64,000 nucleotides of DNA from assembly GCF_028681615.1 (NCBI RefSeq), contig NZ_JAQUHV010000002.1, positions 186,001 to 250,000 on the forward strand, read 5' to 3'. A program made the position numbers and the translations under genes. The notes beneath the pieces are model-generated. The model saw only the letters and a list, made by a program, of their open reading frames with translations. It had not been told where the DNA came from and did not search any database. Below are positions 52,030 to 60,646 of the stretch, piece after piece. Positions within the stretch are counted from its first letter, which is position 1, and every line of letters begins with the position of its first letter. The stretch comes from Sulfuricurvum sp. GTDB taxonomy: Bacteria; Campylobacterota; Campylobacteria; Campylobacterales; Sulfurimonadaceae.

Positions 52030-53444
52030 TGATTCCAGTCGTTGCCGTTGTATTATCAGGAGGGTCGGGTACACGTTTGTGGCCACTTTCACGAAAAGCA
52101 TATCCGAAGCAATTTTTGAACCTTTATGGTGAAGGGACAATGTTCCAGCAGACACTGGAACGTTTAAAAGGGATACAAGGGTTGAGTGAAATCATTGTGG
52201 TTGCAAATGAAGAACATCGCTTTGTCGTTGCTGAACAGATGCGCCAGTGTAAAATTAAAGGAAGAATTTTACTTGAGCCTTTTGGAAAAAATACCGCTCC
52301 TGCTATTGTTTTGGCTGCACTGGACGTATTAAAACGTCATTCAGATGCCCATCTTTTGGTTCTATCTTCAGATCATGCTATTGAATCGGTACCTATATTT
52401 ACGAAAGCTGTGAATTCGGCAGTAACTTTGAGCAATGATGATTTTTTGGTGACATTCGGTGTCTTTCCCACATCTCCTGAAACAGGATATGGTTATATTC
52501 GCATATCAGATCCGCTTGGTGCAAAAATAGGGTACCGAGTGGGTGCCTTTATCGAAAAACCGAATCAGGATATGGCTGAAAAGATGCTTGCACAAGGCAG
52601 CCATTATTGGAATAGCGGTATGTTTATGTTTAAAGCGACCCTTATATTGGATGAGTTGCGCCAATTTCGACTGGATATATACGAAACGTGTCTTCAAGTT
52701 GTATCGTCAGAAGAAAATGATCTTGATTTTATACGATTCGATTCAGAACTGTTTGAATCTATCCCTTCCGAATCAATAGATTACGCTGTAATGGAACATT
52801 CCAAAAAAGGTGCAATGGTTCCATATGAAGGGATGTGGAGCGATGTAGGGTCGTGGGAAGCATTGTGGAACATCTCTGGACCTGATGAATCAGGAAATGT
52901 AATGATTGGGAATGTATTGGCTCTAAAGACAACGAATTCTTACATTCGCAGTTCATCAAAACGTGTTGCTGTTACGGGTGTAGACGGACTCATTATTGTT
53001 GCTACTGATGATGCGGTGCTAGTTGCTGATAAATCACATTCACAGGACGTCAAAGATCTTGTTTCGGCGCTAAAATCATGTGATATTGATATTGTCGAGA
53101 AACATCAGGAAGTTCATCGTCCTTGGGGCTTTTATACGACATTAGATAAAGCAGATCGTTTTCAAGTTAAACGTATTGTTGTGAAACCCGGAGAAAAGCT
53201 CTCGTTTCAAATGCATTATCATCGTGCAGAACACTGGGTAATCGTTCAAGGGACAGCAAATGTCACTTTAGATGATAAAACCTACATATTGGGTGAAAAT
53301 CAGTCAATACATATACCTCTTGGAATGAAACATTCTCTTCAGAATCCTGGAAAGATTCCCTTGGAAGTGATTGAAGTCCAGTCTGGAACTTATTTGGAAG
53401 AAGATGATATCGTTCGTTTTAAAGACGAGTACGGAAGAGCTTGA
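52029..53444 (+). CDS. manC: Mannose-1-phosphate guanylyltransferase / mannose-6-phosphate isomerase
   Basis: A bifunctional enzyme of 471 residues. The nucleotidyltransferase domain (about 1-340) has LSGGSGTRLWPLSRKAYPKQ and FVEKP-like FIEKPNQDMAEKML. The C-terminal cupin phosphomannose isomerase domain (about 345-471) has RPWGFYTTLDKADRFQVKRI, KPGEKLSFQMHYHRAEHWVIV and IPLGMKHSLQNPG. It provides GDP-mannose, the precursor used by Gmd and Rmd encoded at 27-29 kb. I chose ATG 52029, which overlaps the tolC-like stop and has GGGAGAA upstream. Phosphomannomutase is not in the window. Confidence 0.94.
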   Translation: MIPVVAVVLSGGSGTRLWPLSRKAYPKQFLNLYGEGTMFQQTLERLKGIQGLSEIIVVANEEHRFVVAEQMRQCKIKGRILLEPFGKNTAPAIVLAALDVLKRHSDAHLLVLSSDHAIESVPIFTKAVNSAVTLSNDDFLVTFGVFPTSPETGYGYIRISDPLGAKIGYRVGAFIEKPNQDMAEKMLAQGSHYWNSGMFMFKATLILDELRQFRLDIYETCLQVVSSEENDLDFIRFDSELFESIPSESIDYAVMEHSKKGAMVPYEGMWSDVGSWEALWNISGPDESGNVMIGNVLALKTTNSYIRSSSKRVAVTGVDGLIIVATDDAVLVADKSHSQDVKDLVSALKSCDIDIVEKHQEVHRPWGFYTTLDKADRFQVKRIVVKPGEKLSFQMHYHRAEHWVIVQGTANVTLDDKTYILGENQSIHIPLGMKHSLQNPGKIPLEVIEVQSGTYLEEDDIVRFKDEYGRA

Positions 53445-53543
53445 TCAATTAAAGAGTGTTTTTTTGTAACAATAAAATATACGATCATTTTAAACTTAGA
53501 TGATTATCGTTTAGATGTCACTGGATTTTAACACAATTTTTGT

Positions 53544-53549
53544 CATAAT
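53544..53549 (+). promoter_or_regulatory. -10-like element directly before the receiver-like gene
   Basis: CATAAT ends 6 nt before the ATG at 53556, with no Shine-Dalgarno between, so the mRNA may be leaderless. The rest of 53445-53555 shows no gene. Confidence 0.35.
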
Positions 53550-53555
53550 TATTAA

Positions 53556-53957
53556 ATGAAAATATTAATGATAGATCGGAGCGGCTTTCAGCTTCAAACT
53601 CGGAAAATGTTGTTAGAAGAAGAGATCAATAGAAGCGTCGATACAGCGTGTACATTAGGCGAAGTATTTATCACTTATCAAAAAGAAAAATATGATGTAG
53701 TCATTATTGATCACAATATTGAAAATGGCCAACAATGTGTCGATCATATTCTCCAAATAAGTCCGGATCAGTCGATTTTGGTTGTCAGTGATGCTATCCA
53801 TTGTGTTATACCGAGATGTGAAGATTGTGTGAACAATCATTATATACGTCGTTTATTCAATCCTACACCGATTAAAAATATTGTCCGAATGGTAGAAGGC
53901 TTTAGAGGTTATAAATGTGACCATTATGACCCTGAAACCAATCGAATCAAAGTCTAG
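53556..53957 (+). CDS. Degenerate response-regulator receiver domain protein
   Basis: A 133-residue stand-alone receiver-like domain. VVIIDHNIENG places Asp52 at the phosphorylation position and ILVVSDA keeps the switch Ser. The acid pair near the N-terminus is reduced (ID7RS) and the conserved Lys loop reads RRLFNPTPI, with no Lys. It carries three Cys in the second half (IHCVIPRCEDCVNN) that could bind metal or sense redox. There is no output domain. It is 12 nt upstream of the MarR gene, probably co-transcribed. Confidence 0.6.
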   Translation: MKILMIDRSGFQLQTRKMLLEEEINRSVDTACTLGEVFITYQKEKYDVVIIDHNIENGQQCVDHILQISPDQSILVVSDAIHCVIPRCEDCVNNHYIRRLFNPTPIKNIVRMVEGFRGYKCDHYDPETNRIKV

Positions 53958-53969
53958 AAAGAGATTTTC

Positions 53970-54398
53970 ATGGGTTTTGAATCGGATAAGTCAATCGTGT
54001 TTCTCATAGCAAAAGTGAGAAACATACTTAAAAAAGAGTTTGAAAACGTACTTAAACCCTATGACCTGTCGTATGCCCATCGTGTGATTCTGATCCGATT
54101 AAGTGAAAAAGACGATTGCACCCAGAAAGAGTTGGCGCAAGATACCTATTTTGAGCAATCGAATCTTACTTTGATGCTGGATAAACTGGAGACAAAAGGT
54201 CTCGTCAAACGCGTACCGAAAGAAAACGACAGAAGAGCCTATATTATTAAAATTACCCCGGAAGGACAGAAACTTAGAGATGTACTCATCCAAATGGGAG
54301 ACACCGTTATGGAAAAAGCGTTGAGCGGGGTTAATAAAAAGCAAAAAGAAGAATTGACCACTTTATTGGAAACGATATATCAGAATCTAAAAAGGTGA
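53970..54398 (+). CDS. MarR-family transcriptional regulator
   Basis: A 142-residue winged-helix regulator. Helix-turn-helix region CTQKELAQDTYFEQSNLTLMLDKLETKGLVKRVP (about 51-84) leads into the wing KENDRRAYIIKITPEGQKL; flanking helices form the dimer interface. MarR proteins usually repress nearby genes until a small ligand binds. Targets are unknown; the preceding receiver-like gene is its operon partner, and the secretion/manC operon upstream or the taxis genes downstream are candidates. Confidence 0.88.
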   Translation: MGFESDKSIVFLIAKVRNILKKEFENVLKPYDLSYAHRVILIRLSEKDDCTQKELAQDTYFEQSNLTLMLDKLETKGLVKRVPKENDRRAYIIKITPEGQKLRDVLIQMGDTVMEKALSGVNKKQKEELTTLLETIYQNLKR

Positions 54399-54496
54399 AA
54401 AGAGCGTAGAAATTAAATTTTTTTCACGCTAGATCCAATACTTAGACTAAGAAAAATAACTAAAAATGAGCAATTGTAGAGATTTTACAACTCTTT

Positions 54497-55951
54497 TCAT
54501 ATTATTTCTGGATTCGCTTCAATAATCATTGCATCAAGCAATGCAAAGAGTTCACGACTTGATTCTTCCATTTTAGTCACATTTGCAATAATTTGCGGAT
54601 GATTTTGTGTAACTGAATATTCTTTGTTGACTGCGGAGTTAAGTGCTTCCAATGCCATACGATGCACAAGTGCATGTGGTGATTCCATTCTTTGATACGC
54701 TTTGGTATGTGAGAAGAATTGTTTACCCGCTCCGCTATCGTACCATTTACCCATTCGACAACCATGATGGTCCGTAAAGCTTGACACTTTTGCGCTATCT
54801 TTTCTGATAATAGTTGAATACGTCTCATGTTTAAAAATAATATGGTCAACTTTTACGAGAGTCGCATTCAATGAGGCACTGATATATTGTGACATCTTAG
54901 CTGTCGTAGAGACTGTTGTGGCAAAATTGCCGATTACTTCTTCAAACGTATATATATTTGTGCGAGAATCTGCTGCTATGAAACCAATTTGTTCAGAACT
55001 TGTCAAGATATCACTTGCTTCTTGCTGAAGTGTTTGAAGTGTCATCGATATCTCCATGGTTGCTTTTTGCGTTCGTTCAGCAAGCTTGCGTACTTCGTCA
55101 GCAACCACTGCAAATCCTCTTCCATGCTCACCTGCTCGTGCCGCTTCGATAGCAGCATTGAGTGCTAACAGATTTGTTTGATCGGCAATATCTTTGATAA
55201 GATTAGCAATTGTCGTAATTTCTCCCGTCTTTTCATTTAAAGATACAATTGAGGTACCAGATTCGGAAATAAGTTCCAATAGATGTTCCAAGTTCCCTAT
55301 TACATTTCCAATCGATACTTGGCTTTGAGCAACTCTTTGTGCTGTCTCAGATGAGGCATTACTGATGCGTTCTGAAAATTCTAGATTTTTAATAATATCA
55401 TTTTGTATAACAGATAGACCGCTGCCTACGCCACCGCTGGTAAGCTCAAATGATGCAGAAAGCTCAGCGGTCATTTTTCCTCTGTACGATTCTGAAATCA
55501 AGCCAATAGCCCTATTAAGCTCAGGACATGCTGCGGCAAAATCCCCTTTATATCCCTCGCTAAATATAATTCTTTTACTGTTACCAGAATTAGCTGCTTT
55601 AATAGAATCTCGGATATCACGCATCATCTGTTCCGTCTGATCAAGCAGATCATTAATTCCCCATGCTACACTTTGCATTACATGGGTACTTGGAATACTC
55701 GTAATTCGTTCTGATAAATTCCCACTTCCGGCTTTTATAAGAACATCCCGTATTTGGCGGATTGTATTGTCCATAAAAATTTTTTCACAAGCCTCTTCCT
55801 CCGGTATGAACAAGCCTAATAAGGCCATAATTCCTAGTACAATAGAGGGGATAACCATTCCAAGAAAGGCAAAATAAATTGCTGCCCCTGTTGAGAGTAT
55901 CAGATACAGAAGCGTTTGTTTATTGTTGAAGGCTGAGGATAAACTCGTCAT
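54497..55951 (-). CDS. Methyl-accepting taxis protein with CZB domain (CetA-like)
   Basis: A 484-residue chemoreceptor. Two close N-terminal membrane helices (about 12-50) leave no periplasmic sensor. A HAMP-like and coiled-coil region follows, then the signalling tip (about 245-300: [43 protein letters not shown]). The last 110 residues are a chemoreceptor zinc-binding (CZB) domain with [16 protein letters not shown] and later His. I start at ATG 55951, preceded by AAAGGGA; an ATG at 55969 is possible. It overlaps the PAS gene by 32 nt, suggesting that the PAS protein is its sensor. Confidence 0.87.
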   Translation of the reverse strand: MTSLSSAFNNKQTLLYLILSTGAAIYFAFLGMVIPSIVLGIMALLGLFIPEEEACEKIFMDNTIRQIRDVLIKAGSGNLSERITSIPSTHVMQSVAWGINDLLDQTEQMMRDIRDSIKAANSGNSKRIIFSEGYKGDFAAACPELNRAIGLISESYRGKMTAELSASFELTSGGVGSGLSVIQNDIIKNLEFSERISNASSETAQRVAQSQVSIGNVIGNLEHLLELISESGTSIVSLNEKTGEITTIANLIKDIADQTNLLALNAAIEAARAGEHGRGFAVVADEVRKLAERTQKATMEISMTLQTLQQEASDILTSSEQIGFIAADSRTNIYTFEEVIGNFATTVSTTAKMSQYISASLNATLVKVDHIIFKHETYSTIIRKDSAKVSSFTDHHGCRMGKWYDSGAGKQFFSHTKAYQRMESPHALVHRMALEALNSAVNKEYSVTQNHPQIIANVTKMEESSRELFALLDAMIIEANPEII

Positions 55952-56429
55952 AACTGATCCCTTTTTCATTCAAGATTTTATCAAGTAATACTTTTGAAGC
56001 TTCTACTCCACCACTATGCTCAGCCGAAATAAGCTGTGTGTACAATGCAGGAATGACCGACATTGCTTTTGCGCTTGGTTTGCGCCGAACCGAATGGAAA
56101 TCGCGAATATTTCCATTTAATTCAAGCGTTGCCGTTACGTTTGCAAAAACCCAATAATAAGATCCATCTTTGCAAAGATTTTTGACATACGCAAATATCT
56201 CTTCTTTATTTTTGATACGATCCCACAATAGTTTAAAAACAATTTTAGGCATATCCGGATGACGAAGAATAGAGTGTGGTGAACCTATCAGTTCACTCTC
56301 TTCATACCCCGAAATTTTTATGAAAATCTTATTTCCATAAAGAATTTTTCCATGCCCATCGGTCTTTGAGACGATAAACTCATCTGCATTTAACATTCTT
56401 TCTAATTGAGTTGGGTGTGGCCGCTGCAT
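55920..56429 (-). CDS. PAS-domain sensor of split taxis receptor (CetB/Aer-like)
   Basis: A 169-residue soluble protein. One PAS domain (about 15-120) of the Aer/CetB type: [19 protein letters not shown], the hallmark [20 protein letters not shown], and [12 protein letters not shown]. Aer-type PAS domains hold FAD and report redox or energy state. A helical C-terminus ([24 protein letters not shown]) probably contacts the receptor. It is encoded just before and overlapping the membrane MCP, as a bipartite energy-taxis system like C. jejuni CetA/CetB. FAD binding is inferred. Confidence 0.82.
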   Translation of the reverse strand: MQRPHPTQLERMLNADEFIVSKTDGHGKILYGNKIFIKISGYEESELIGSPHSILRHPDMPKIVFKLLWDRIKNKEEIFAYVKNLCKDGSYYWVFANVTATLELNGNIRDFHSVRRKPSAKAMSVIPALYTQLISAEHSGGVEASKVLLDKILNEKGISYDEFILSLQQ

Positions 56430-56516
56430 ATATCACCTCTTTTATTTTGAATGGTATATTTATTTGCTCTTTATGCTCTTTATATGTACCTATTTCCTTC
56501 TAACTACTACTTATGC

Positions 56517-56533
56517 TACTACAATTTGTAGTA
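56517..56533. promoter_or_regulatory. Perfect dyad upstream of the taxis genes
   Basis: TACTACAA-T-TTGTAGTA, an 8-bp inverted repeat around one base, lies 88 nt upstream of the PAS gene start; further CTACTAC motifs flank it at 56503-56520. It looks like an operator for a dimeric regulator. The rest of 56534-56706 has no visible gene. Confidence 0.4.
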
Positions 56534-56706
56534 ATGTTATGTGAATTAATTATTTTGCTATGAGGGAGCTTTTTGGATGCAACATTTTGTAACATTTTGC
56601 AAATCGGTAGGATATGAGATCGGTTATGTTAAAGCAGAAGAATCTTTACGAATTGGTAGATATTAAAATTCTTTGAAATTGGCTATTTTATAGCGTTTGT
56701 GAAGGG

Positions 56707-56781
<75 letters not shown>

Positions 56782-56806
56782 ACAGAAAAATAGAAGTATC
56801 ATAAAA

Positions 56807-56881
<75 letters not shown>

Positions 56882-56938
56882 ATGTTTATGAGGGCGTAAT
56901 TATACGTTATGAAGGCTCAATTGTCAATAAAAATAGGG

Positions 56939-57877
56939 CTATTTGGAGCGTTTTCGATGTATATTTTCGGTTGGAGTAAAAAAGATTACGTTTGAACGAT
57001 CAATTTGAGTGATTTTTTCTTGTTTTAAGAGATTTTGAAAACGCTCTTTGGATTCCGAATCAAAAAGGGCGTCAATATCATCCATCGTCAATGGGCGTTT
57101 ATCAAGTGTTGCCAGTATCTCTTCATCGGTATAAATGCTTGGTGTAGCGGTTGCATGGGTACGCGATACGATGTGAATCGGGAGTGTCGGATCAAAATGG
57201 TGTGAGAGGGCGTACAGTTCATCAAAACGTAACCCCTGGACCGCATATGCCGGAGGACGGTCAATCGTCCCTATATCGATACGTTCGCAGTGGATGTCGA
57301 GTAAAGCGGTGTTGAGTGCTTTTATTTCGCTGAGGCTGTCGTTGATACCTTTGACGAACAGTATCTCTAAAAACAGCTTCCCTTTAAATGTATGGGAAAA
57401 ACGGGTAATACTTTCAATGATCGTAGAAATCTCGATCCCCTCAGCGGGGCGATCTATTTTTTTGAATGTTTCGGGAGTCGCCGCATCGAGAGAAAGCTTG
57501 ACCTGATCCAGTTTCAAAAGAGAATTGAAAACATTCTTGTCACTCAGACATGCACTGTTTGAGAGAATTAAGGTTTGGATATTCCCTTTCATTTGATCGA
57601 TTTGATCAATCAGCTCACTCAAATAAGGGTACATAGTAGGTTCACCGTTAGCCGTGATCGTAATTACATCAATAGTAGGGTGATTGATCAGAGCTTCTTG
57701 CAAATCGGTGATGATTGTTTCTACCGGAGTAATTGTATGCTGGTGTGCCATCGCGGGTGCAGGAGCAAGTTCACAGTAGAGACAGTCAAAATTACATTGT
57801 TTGCTAGAAGAAGAGAGGTCGATCCCGAGCGATACGCCGAAACGGCGTGAATGCACAGGTCCGAAGATCGTAGACAT
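56939..57877 (-). CDS. Radical SAM protein
   Basis: A 312-residue radical S-adenosylmethionine enzyme. C28, C32 and C35 (CNFDCLYC) bind the 4Fe-4S cluster; TANGEPTMYPYLSELI and KLSLDAATPETF are further core strands. The early GPVHSRRFGVSLGIDL is typical of a widespread uncharacterised group. The C-terminal 80 residues look like a winged-helix or accessory helical part. Substrate unknown. It starts 2 nt after the hemE stop, in the same minus-strand run, so it may be expressed with haem synthesis genes. Confidence 0.82.
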   Translation of the reverse strand: MSTIFGPVHSRRFGVSLGIDLSSSSKQCNFDCLYCELAPAPAMAHQHTITPVETIITDLQEALINHPTIDVITITANGEPTMYPYLSELIDQIDQMKGNIQTLILSNSACLSDKNVFNSLLKLDQVKLSLDAATPETFKKIDRPAEGIEISTIIESITRFSHTFKGKLFLEILFVKGINDSLSEIKALNTALLDIHCERIDIGTIDRPPAYAVQGLRFDELYALSHHFDPTLPIHIVSRTHATATPSIYTDEEILATLDKRPLTMDDIDALFDSESKERFQNLLKQEKITQIDRSNVIFFTPTENIHRKRSK

Positions 57878-57879
57878 AA

Positions 57880-58923
57880 TCAGGCTTTTTTACTCACACG
57901 TTGGCATTCAGAGACGAAATGCTTTGCATTTTCAACAGGTACATCGGGGAGAATCCCATGTCCGAGATTGAAAATATGGCGTTTGCCGCCCATAATCTCT
58001 TGAAGTGCTTCAACGCACGCCGTTGTTTCCTCTTTCGAATACAGACGGCACGGTTCCATATTTCCTTGGAGGACATAGCGGTCTCCGAGTTTTTCTTTGG
58101 CTAACGCCATAGGGGTGCTCCAGTCGACGCCGAAAACATCAAAGTTCCCATAGACTTTATCCAAAAAGGCTGTGATCCCTTTCGGAAACATAATGACCGG
58201 AACATGAGGATATTTTTCTTTGAGATACTCGGCGATCTCCACCATGTAGCTCCATGAAAACTCATCGTATTTGCTCGGCTCGATTGCAGCGGCCCAGCTG
58301 TCGAAGATTTGAACGACATCGATACCTGCTTGGATCTGTTTTTCCATGTACAGTTTGACCACTTCGGTCACTTTACGGAGGATTTTATGAAGCAGCTGCG
58401 GGTTTGAATACATCATTTTTTTACAAATGTTATAGGTTTTCGTCCCTTGCCCTTCGATCATGTAGGTTGCCAACGTCCACGGTGCACCGGTAAAACCGAT
58501 AAGGGCTTTGTTATCATCACGTGCGTCGAGCTGCGCTCTTAAAATCTTGATGGTGTCATACACATAGGTAAGTTTAGATGCCGCTTCATTCCCACCGATA
58601 AGTGCATCTAAATCTTCTTCCGTCGCAACGGGCTTTTCAAAAACGGGACCTTCTCCTTTGATGAAATCGAGTTTCATCCCCATCTCGTTCGGAACGACCA
58701 AAATATCGCTGAAAAGGATAGCCGCATCGACACCGACGATATCTACAGGTTGGATGGTCACTTCAGCTGCCATATCAGGTGCATGGCAAAGGTTTAAAAA
58801 GTTTCCCGCACGTTTGCGAACTTCCATGTATTCAGGAAGATAGCGTCCTGCTTGGCGCATCATCCAAACAGGGGTATAGGGTGTCTCTTTTCCGAAACAC
58901 GCATCGACAAAAATTTTACTCAT
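57880..58923 (-). CDS. hemE: Uroporphyrinogen decarboxylase
   Basis: HemE, 347 residues, full length. Signatures are [19 protein letters not shown] at the N-terminus, [17 protein letters not shown] and [38 protein letters not shown] is near the end. It removes four carboxylates from uroporphyrinogen III to give coproporphyrinogen III in the cytoplasm, feeding haem needed for the cytochromes of this organism. Its ATG overlaps the end of the YqhA gene by 8 nt. Confidence 0.96.
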   Translation of the reverse strand: MSKIFVDACFGKETPYTPVWMMRQAGRYLPEYMEVRKRAGNFLNLCHAPDMAAEVTIQPVDIVGVDAAILFSDILVVPNEMGMKLDFIKGEGPVFEKPVATEEDLDALIGGNEAASKLTYVYDTIKILRAQLDARDDNKALIGFTGAPWTLATYMIEGQGTKTYNICKKMMYSNPQLLHKILRKVTEVVKLYMEKQIQAGIDVVQIFDSWAAAIEPSKYDEFSWSYMVEIAEYLKEKYPHVPVIMFPKGITAFLDKVYGNFDVFGVDWSTPMALAKEKLGDRYVLQGNMEPCRLYSKEETTACVEALQEIMGGKRHIFNLGHGILPDVPVENAKHFVSECQRVSKKA

Positions 58924-59440
58924 GATGACCTACTTTGCTCAAGAAATAAAGACCGACGGCAACTGCCGTGATCGAGAGGGCGAGATAAAAAAGCTCTAGT
59001 GCTCCGGTAAATACGGTATGCCCAACTTTTTGGAAGAAACCGACCACAAGGACCATGACGATGACTTTTGAAATTTTGTCTTTCAGTTGATCCAGAGAAT
59101 GAACTGCCAGAAGCTGGTTTTCTTTTCCATCTTCGTCTTTTGCCGGATCAATATCTGAGATAAAGAGTTCATACAGACCGAAAGAGAAGATGATCATAAC
59201 GACACCGATGAGGTAGAGATCGACCGCACCGATAATACCGCCGACAATCTCTTCGTGAAAGTGTTCCGGATGTGCATGGGTTGCATAAACATTGATAACG
59301 TATGCGGCAGTTTGAAAAATATCAATACTCGCAATCGCAAAGAGTAAAACTGCTCCGACAAGACCGAAAATTACTGCTAAGACGATGATGAAGCGTGAGT
59401 TCCAAAGTCCGTGTTCAAATATCTTTTCGATCAAATTCAT
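58916..59440 (-). CDS. YqhA-family (UPF0114) inner-membrane protein
   Basis: A 174-residue membrane protein with about four helices; [24 protein letters not shown] at the start and [21 protein letters not shown] in the middle identify the YqhA/UPF0114 family, whose function is not known. The ATG at 59440 follows AAGGAGA located in the end of asd, only 2 nt after the asd stop; an upstream ATG at 59467 inside asd is less likely. His-rich loop [11 protein letters not shown] is notable and could bind metal. Confidence 0.82.
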   Translation of the reverse strand: MNLIEKIFEHGLWNSRFIIVLAVIFGLVGAVLLFAIASIDIFQTAAYVINVYATHAHPEHFHEEIVGGIIGAVDLYLIGVVMIIFSFGLYELFISDIDPAKDEDGKENQLLAVHSLDQLKDKISKVIVMVLVVGFFQKVGHTVFTGALELFYLALSITAVAVGLYFLSKVGHHE

Positions 59441-59442
59441 GA

Positions 59443-60471
59443 TTATTCTCCTTGCATTTCTACCCATTTTTGGGCAATTCGGACGGCATTGGTAGCTGCA
59501 CCGACACGTAGATTATCCGCTACAACCCACATATGAAGCACATTATTCCGATAGATATCGTTACGGATACGTCCGACAAAAGTTTCGTTTTGATCCATGC
59601 ACAATGACGGCATAGGATAAATACTCTCTTCAGGTGTATCCAAAATAATGATGTTCGGCGCTTTGCGCAAAAGTTCCCGTGCTTCGTTCGCATCAACGGC
59701 ACCGTCAAAGGTAAGGGTCAGAGTTTCAGCATGACCGCGTAATGTCGGGATACGGACACAGGTTGCGCTTACTTCGATCTCTTTGTGCATGATTTTTTGA
59801 GTCTCATTCACCATTTTGAGTTCTTCTTTGGTATAGCCGTTATCGGTGAATGAATCGATTTGCGGAATAGCGTTGAGAGCGATGCGATGAGGGAATTTTT
59901 TCGGTTCAACATCATCGAGTTTAAAGGCAAAAAAGGCTTGCATCTGCTCAACCAATTCTTCCATTGCCGATTTGCCGGCACCGGAAGTTGCTTGGTAGGT
60001 GCTTACATCGATACGTTGCAAATCGTATGCGTCATCAAGAGGTTTAAGCGCTTGTACCATTTGGATGGTTGAACAGTTCGGATTGGCAATAATTCCGCGA
60101 TTTTTCCACTGAGCGATGTCTTCAGGATTGACTTCAGGAACAACGAGGGGGACATCCTCATACATGCGAAAATGGCTGGTATTATCGATGACGACTGCAC
60201 CTGCCGCTGCCGCATAAGGGGCAAATTCTGCCGATACACTTCCTCCGGCACTGAACAGAGCAATGTCAATCTCTTCTTCGTCGAATACGGTTGGTGTCAA
60301 CTCTTTAATAACGAGTTCTTGATTGTTGAATGAAACGGTATTTCCTGCACTGCGTGCACTGGCCAATGGTACGAGTTTGGCAAGAGGGAAGTCGATCTCT
60401 TCGAAAATGCGTAAAATTTCTTCTCCGACAGCACCGCTGGCACCGACGATAGCAACGTTATAACGTTTCAT
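59443..60471 (-). CDS. asd: Aspartate-semialdehyde dehydrogenase
   Basis: Asd, 342 residues. NADP motif VGASGAVGEEILRIFEE at the start, catalytic Cys in NPNCSTIQMVQAL (near residue 130), and HRIALNAIPQID and CVRIPTLRGHAE in the second domain. It reduces aspartyl phosphate to aspartate semialdehyde, the branch point to lysine/diaminopimelate, threonine and methionine. It follows flgR with a 175-nt gap that shows no clear feature, and is the gene found at this place in C. jejuni too. Confidence 0.95.
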   Translation of the reverse strand: MKRYNVAIVGASGAVGEEILRIFEEIDFPLAKLVPLASARSAGNTVSFNNQELVIKELTPTVFDEEEIDIALFSAGGSVSAEFAPYAAAAGAVVIDNTSHFRMYEDVPLVVPEVNPEDIAQWKNRGIIANPNCSTIQMVQALKPLDDAYDLQRIDVSTYQATSGAGKSAMEELVEQMQAFFAFKLDDVEPKKFPHRIALNAIPQIDSFTDNGYTKEELKMVNETQKIMHKEIEVSATCVRIPTLRGHAETLTLTFDGAVDANEARELLRKAPNIIILDTPEESIYPMPSLCMDQNETFVGRIRNDIYRNNVLHMWVVADNLRVGAATNAVRIAQKWVEMQGE

Positions 60472-60646
60472 AGGAAGCTTTCCTTGGGGATGATATAGTA
60501 GTCACCCATAAATATTTTTACGCGATTATATCGAATGAAGACTTGGAAGGGATTGAAATTATTGCGCCTCTTACGAGAGGCAAGTTTTGTACTTAAGCAG
60601 CAAACGTAGCCAAAAAGATAAATTTCTTTAGGGTTTAATACGGATA

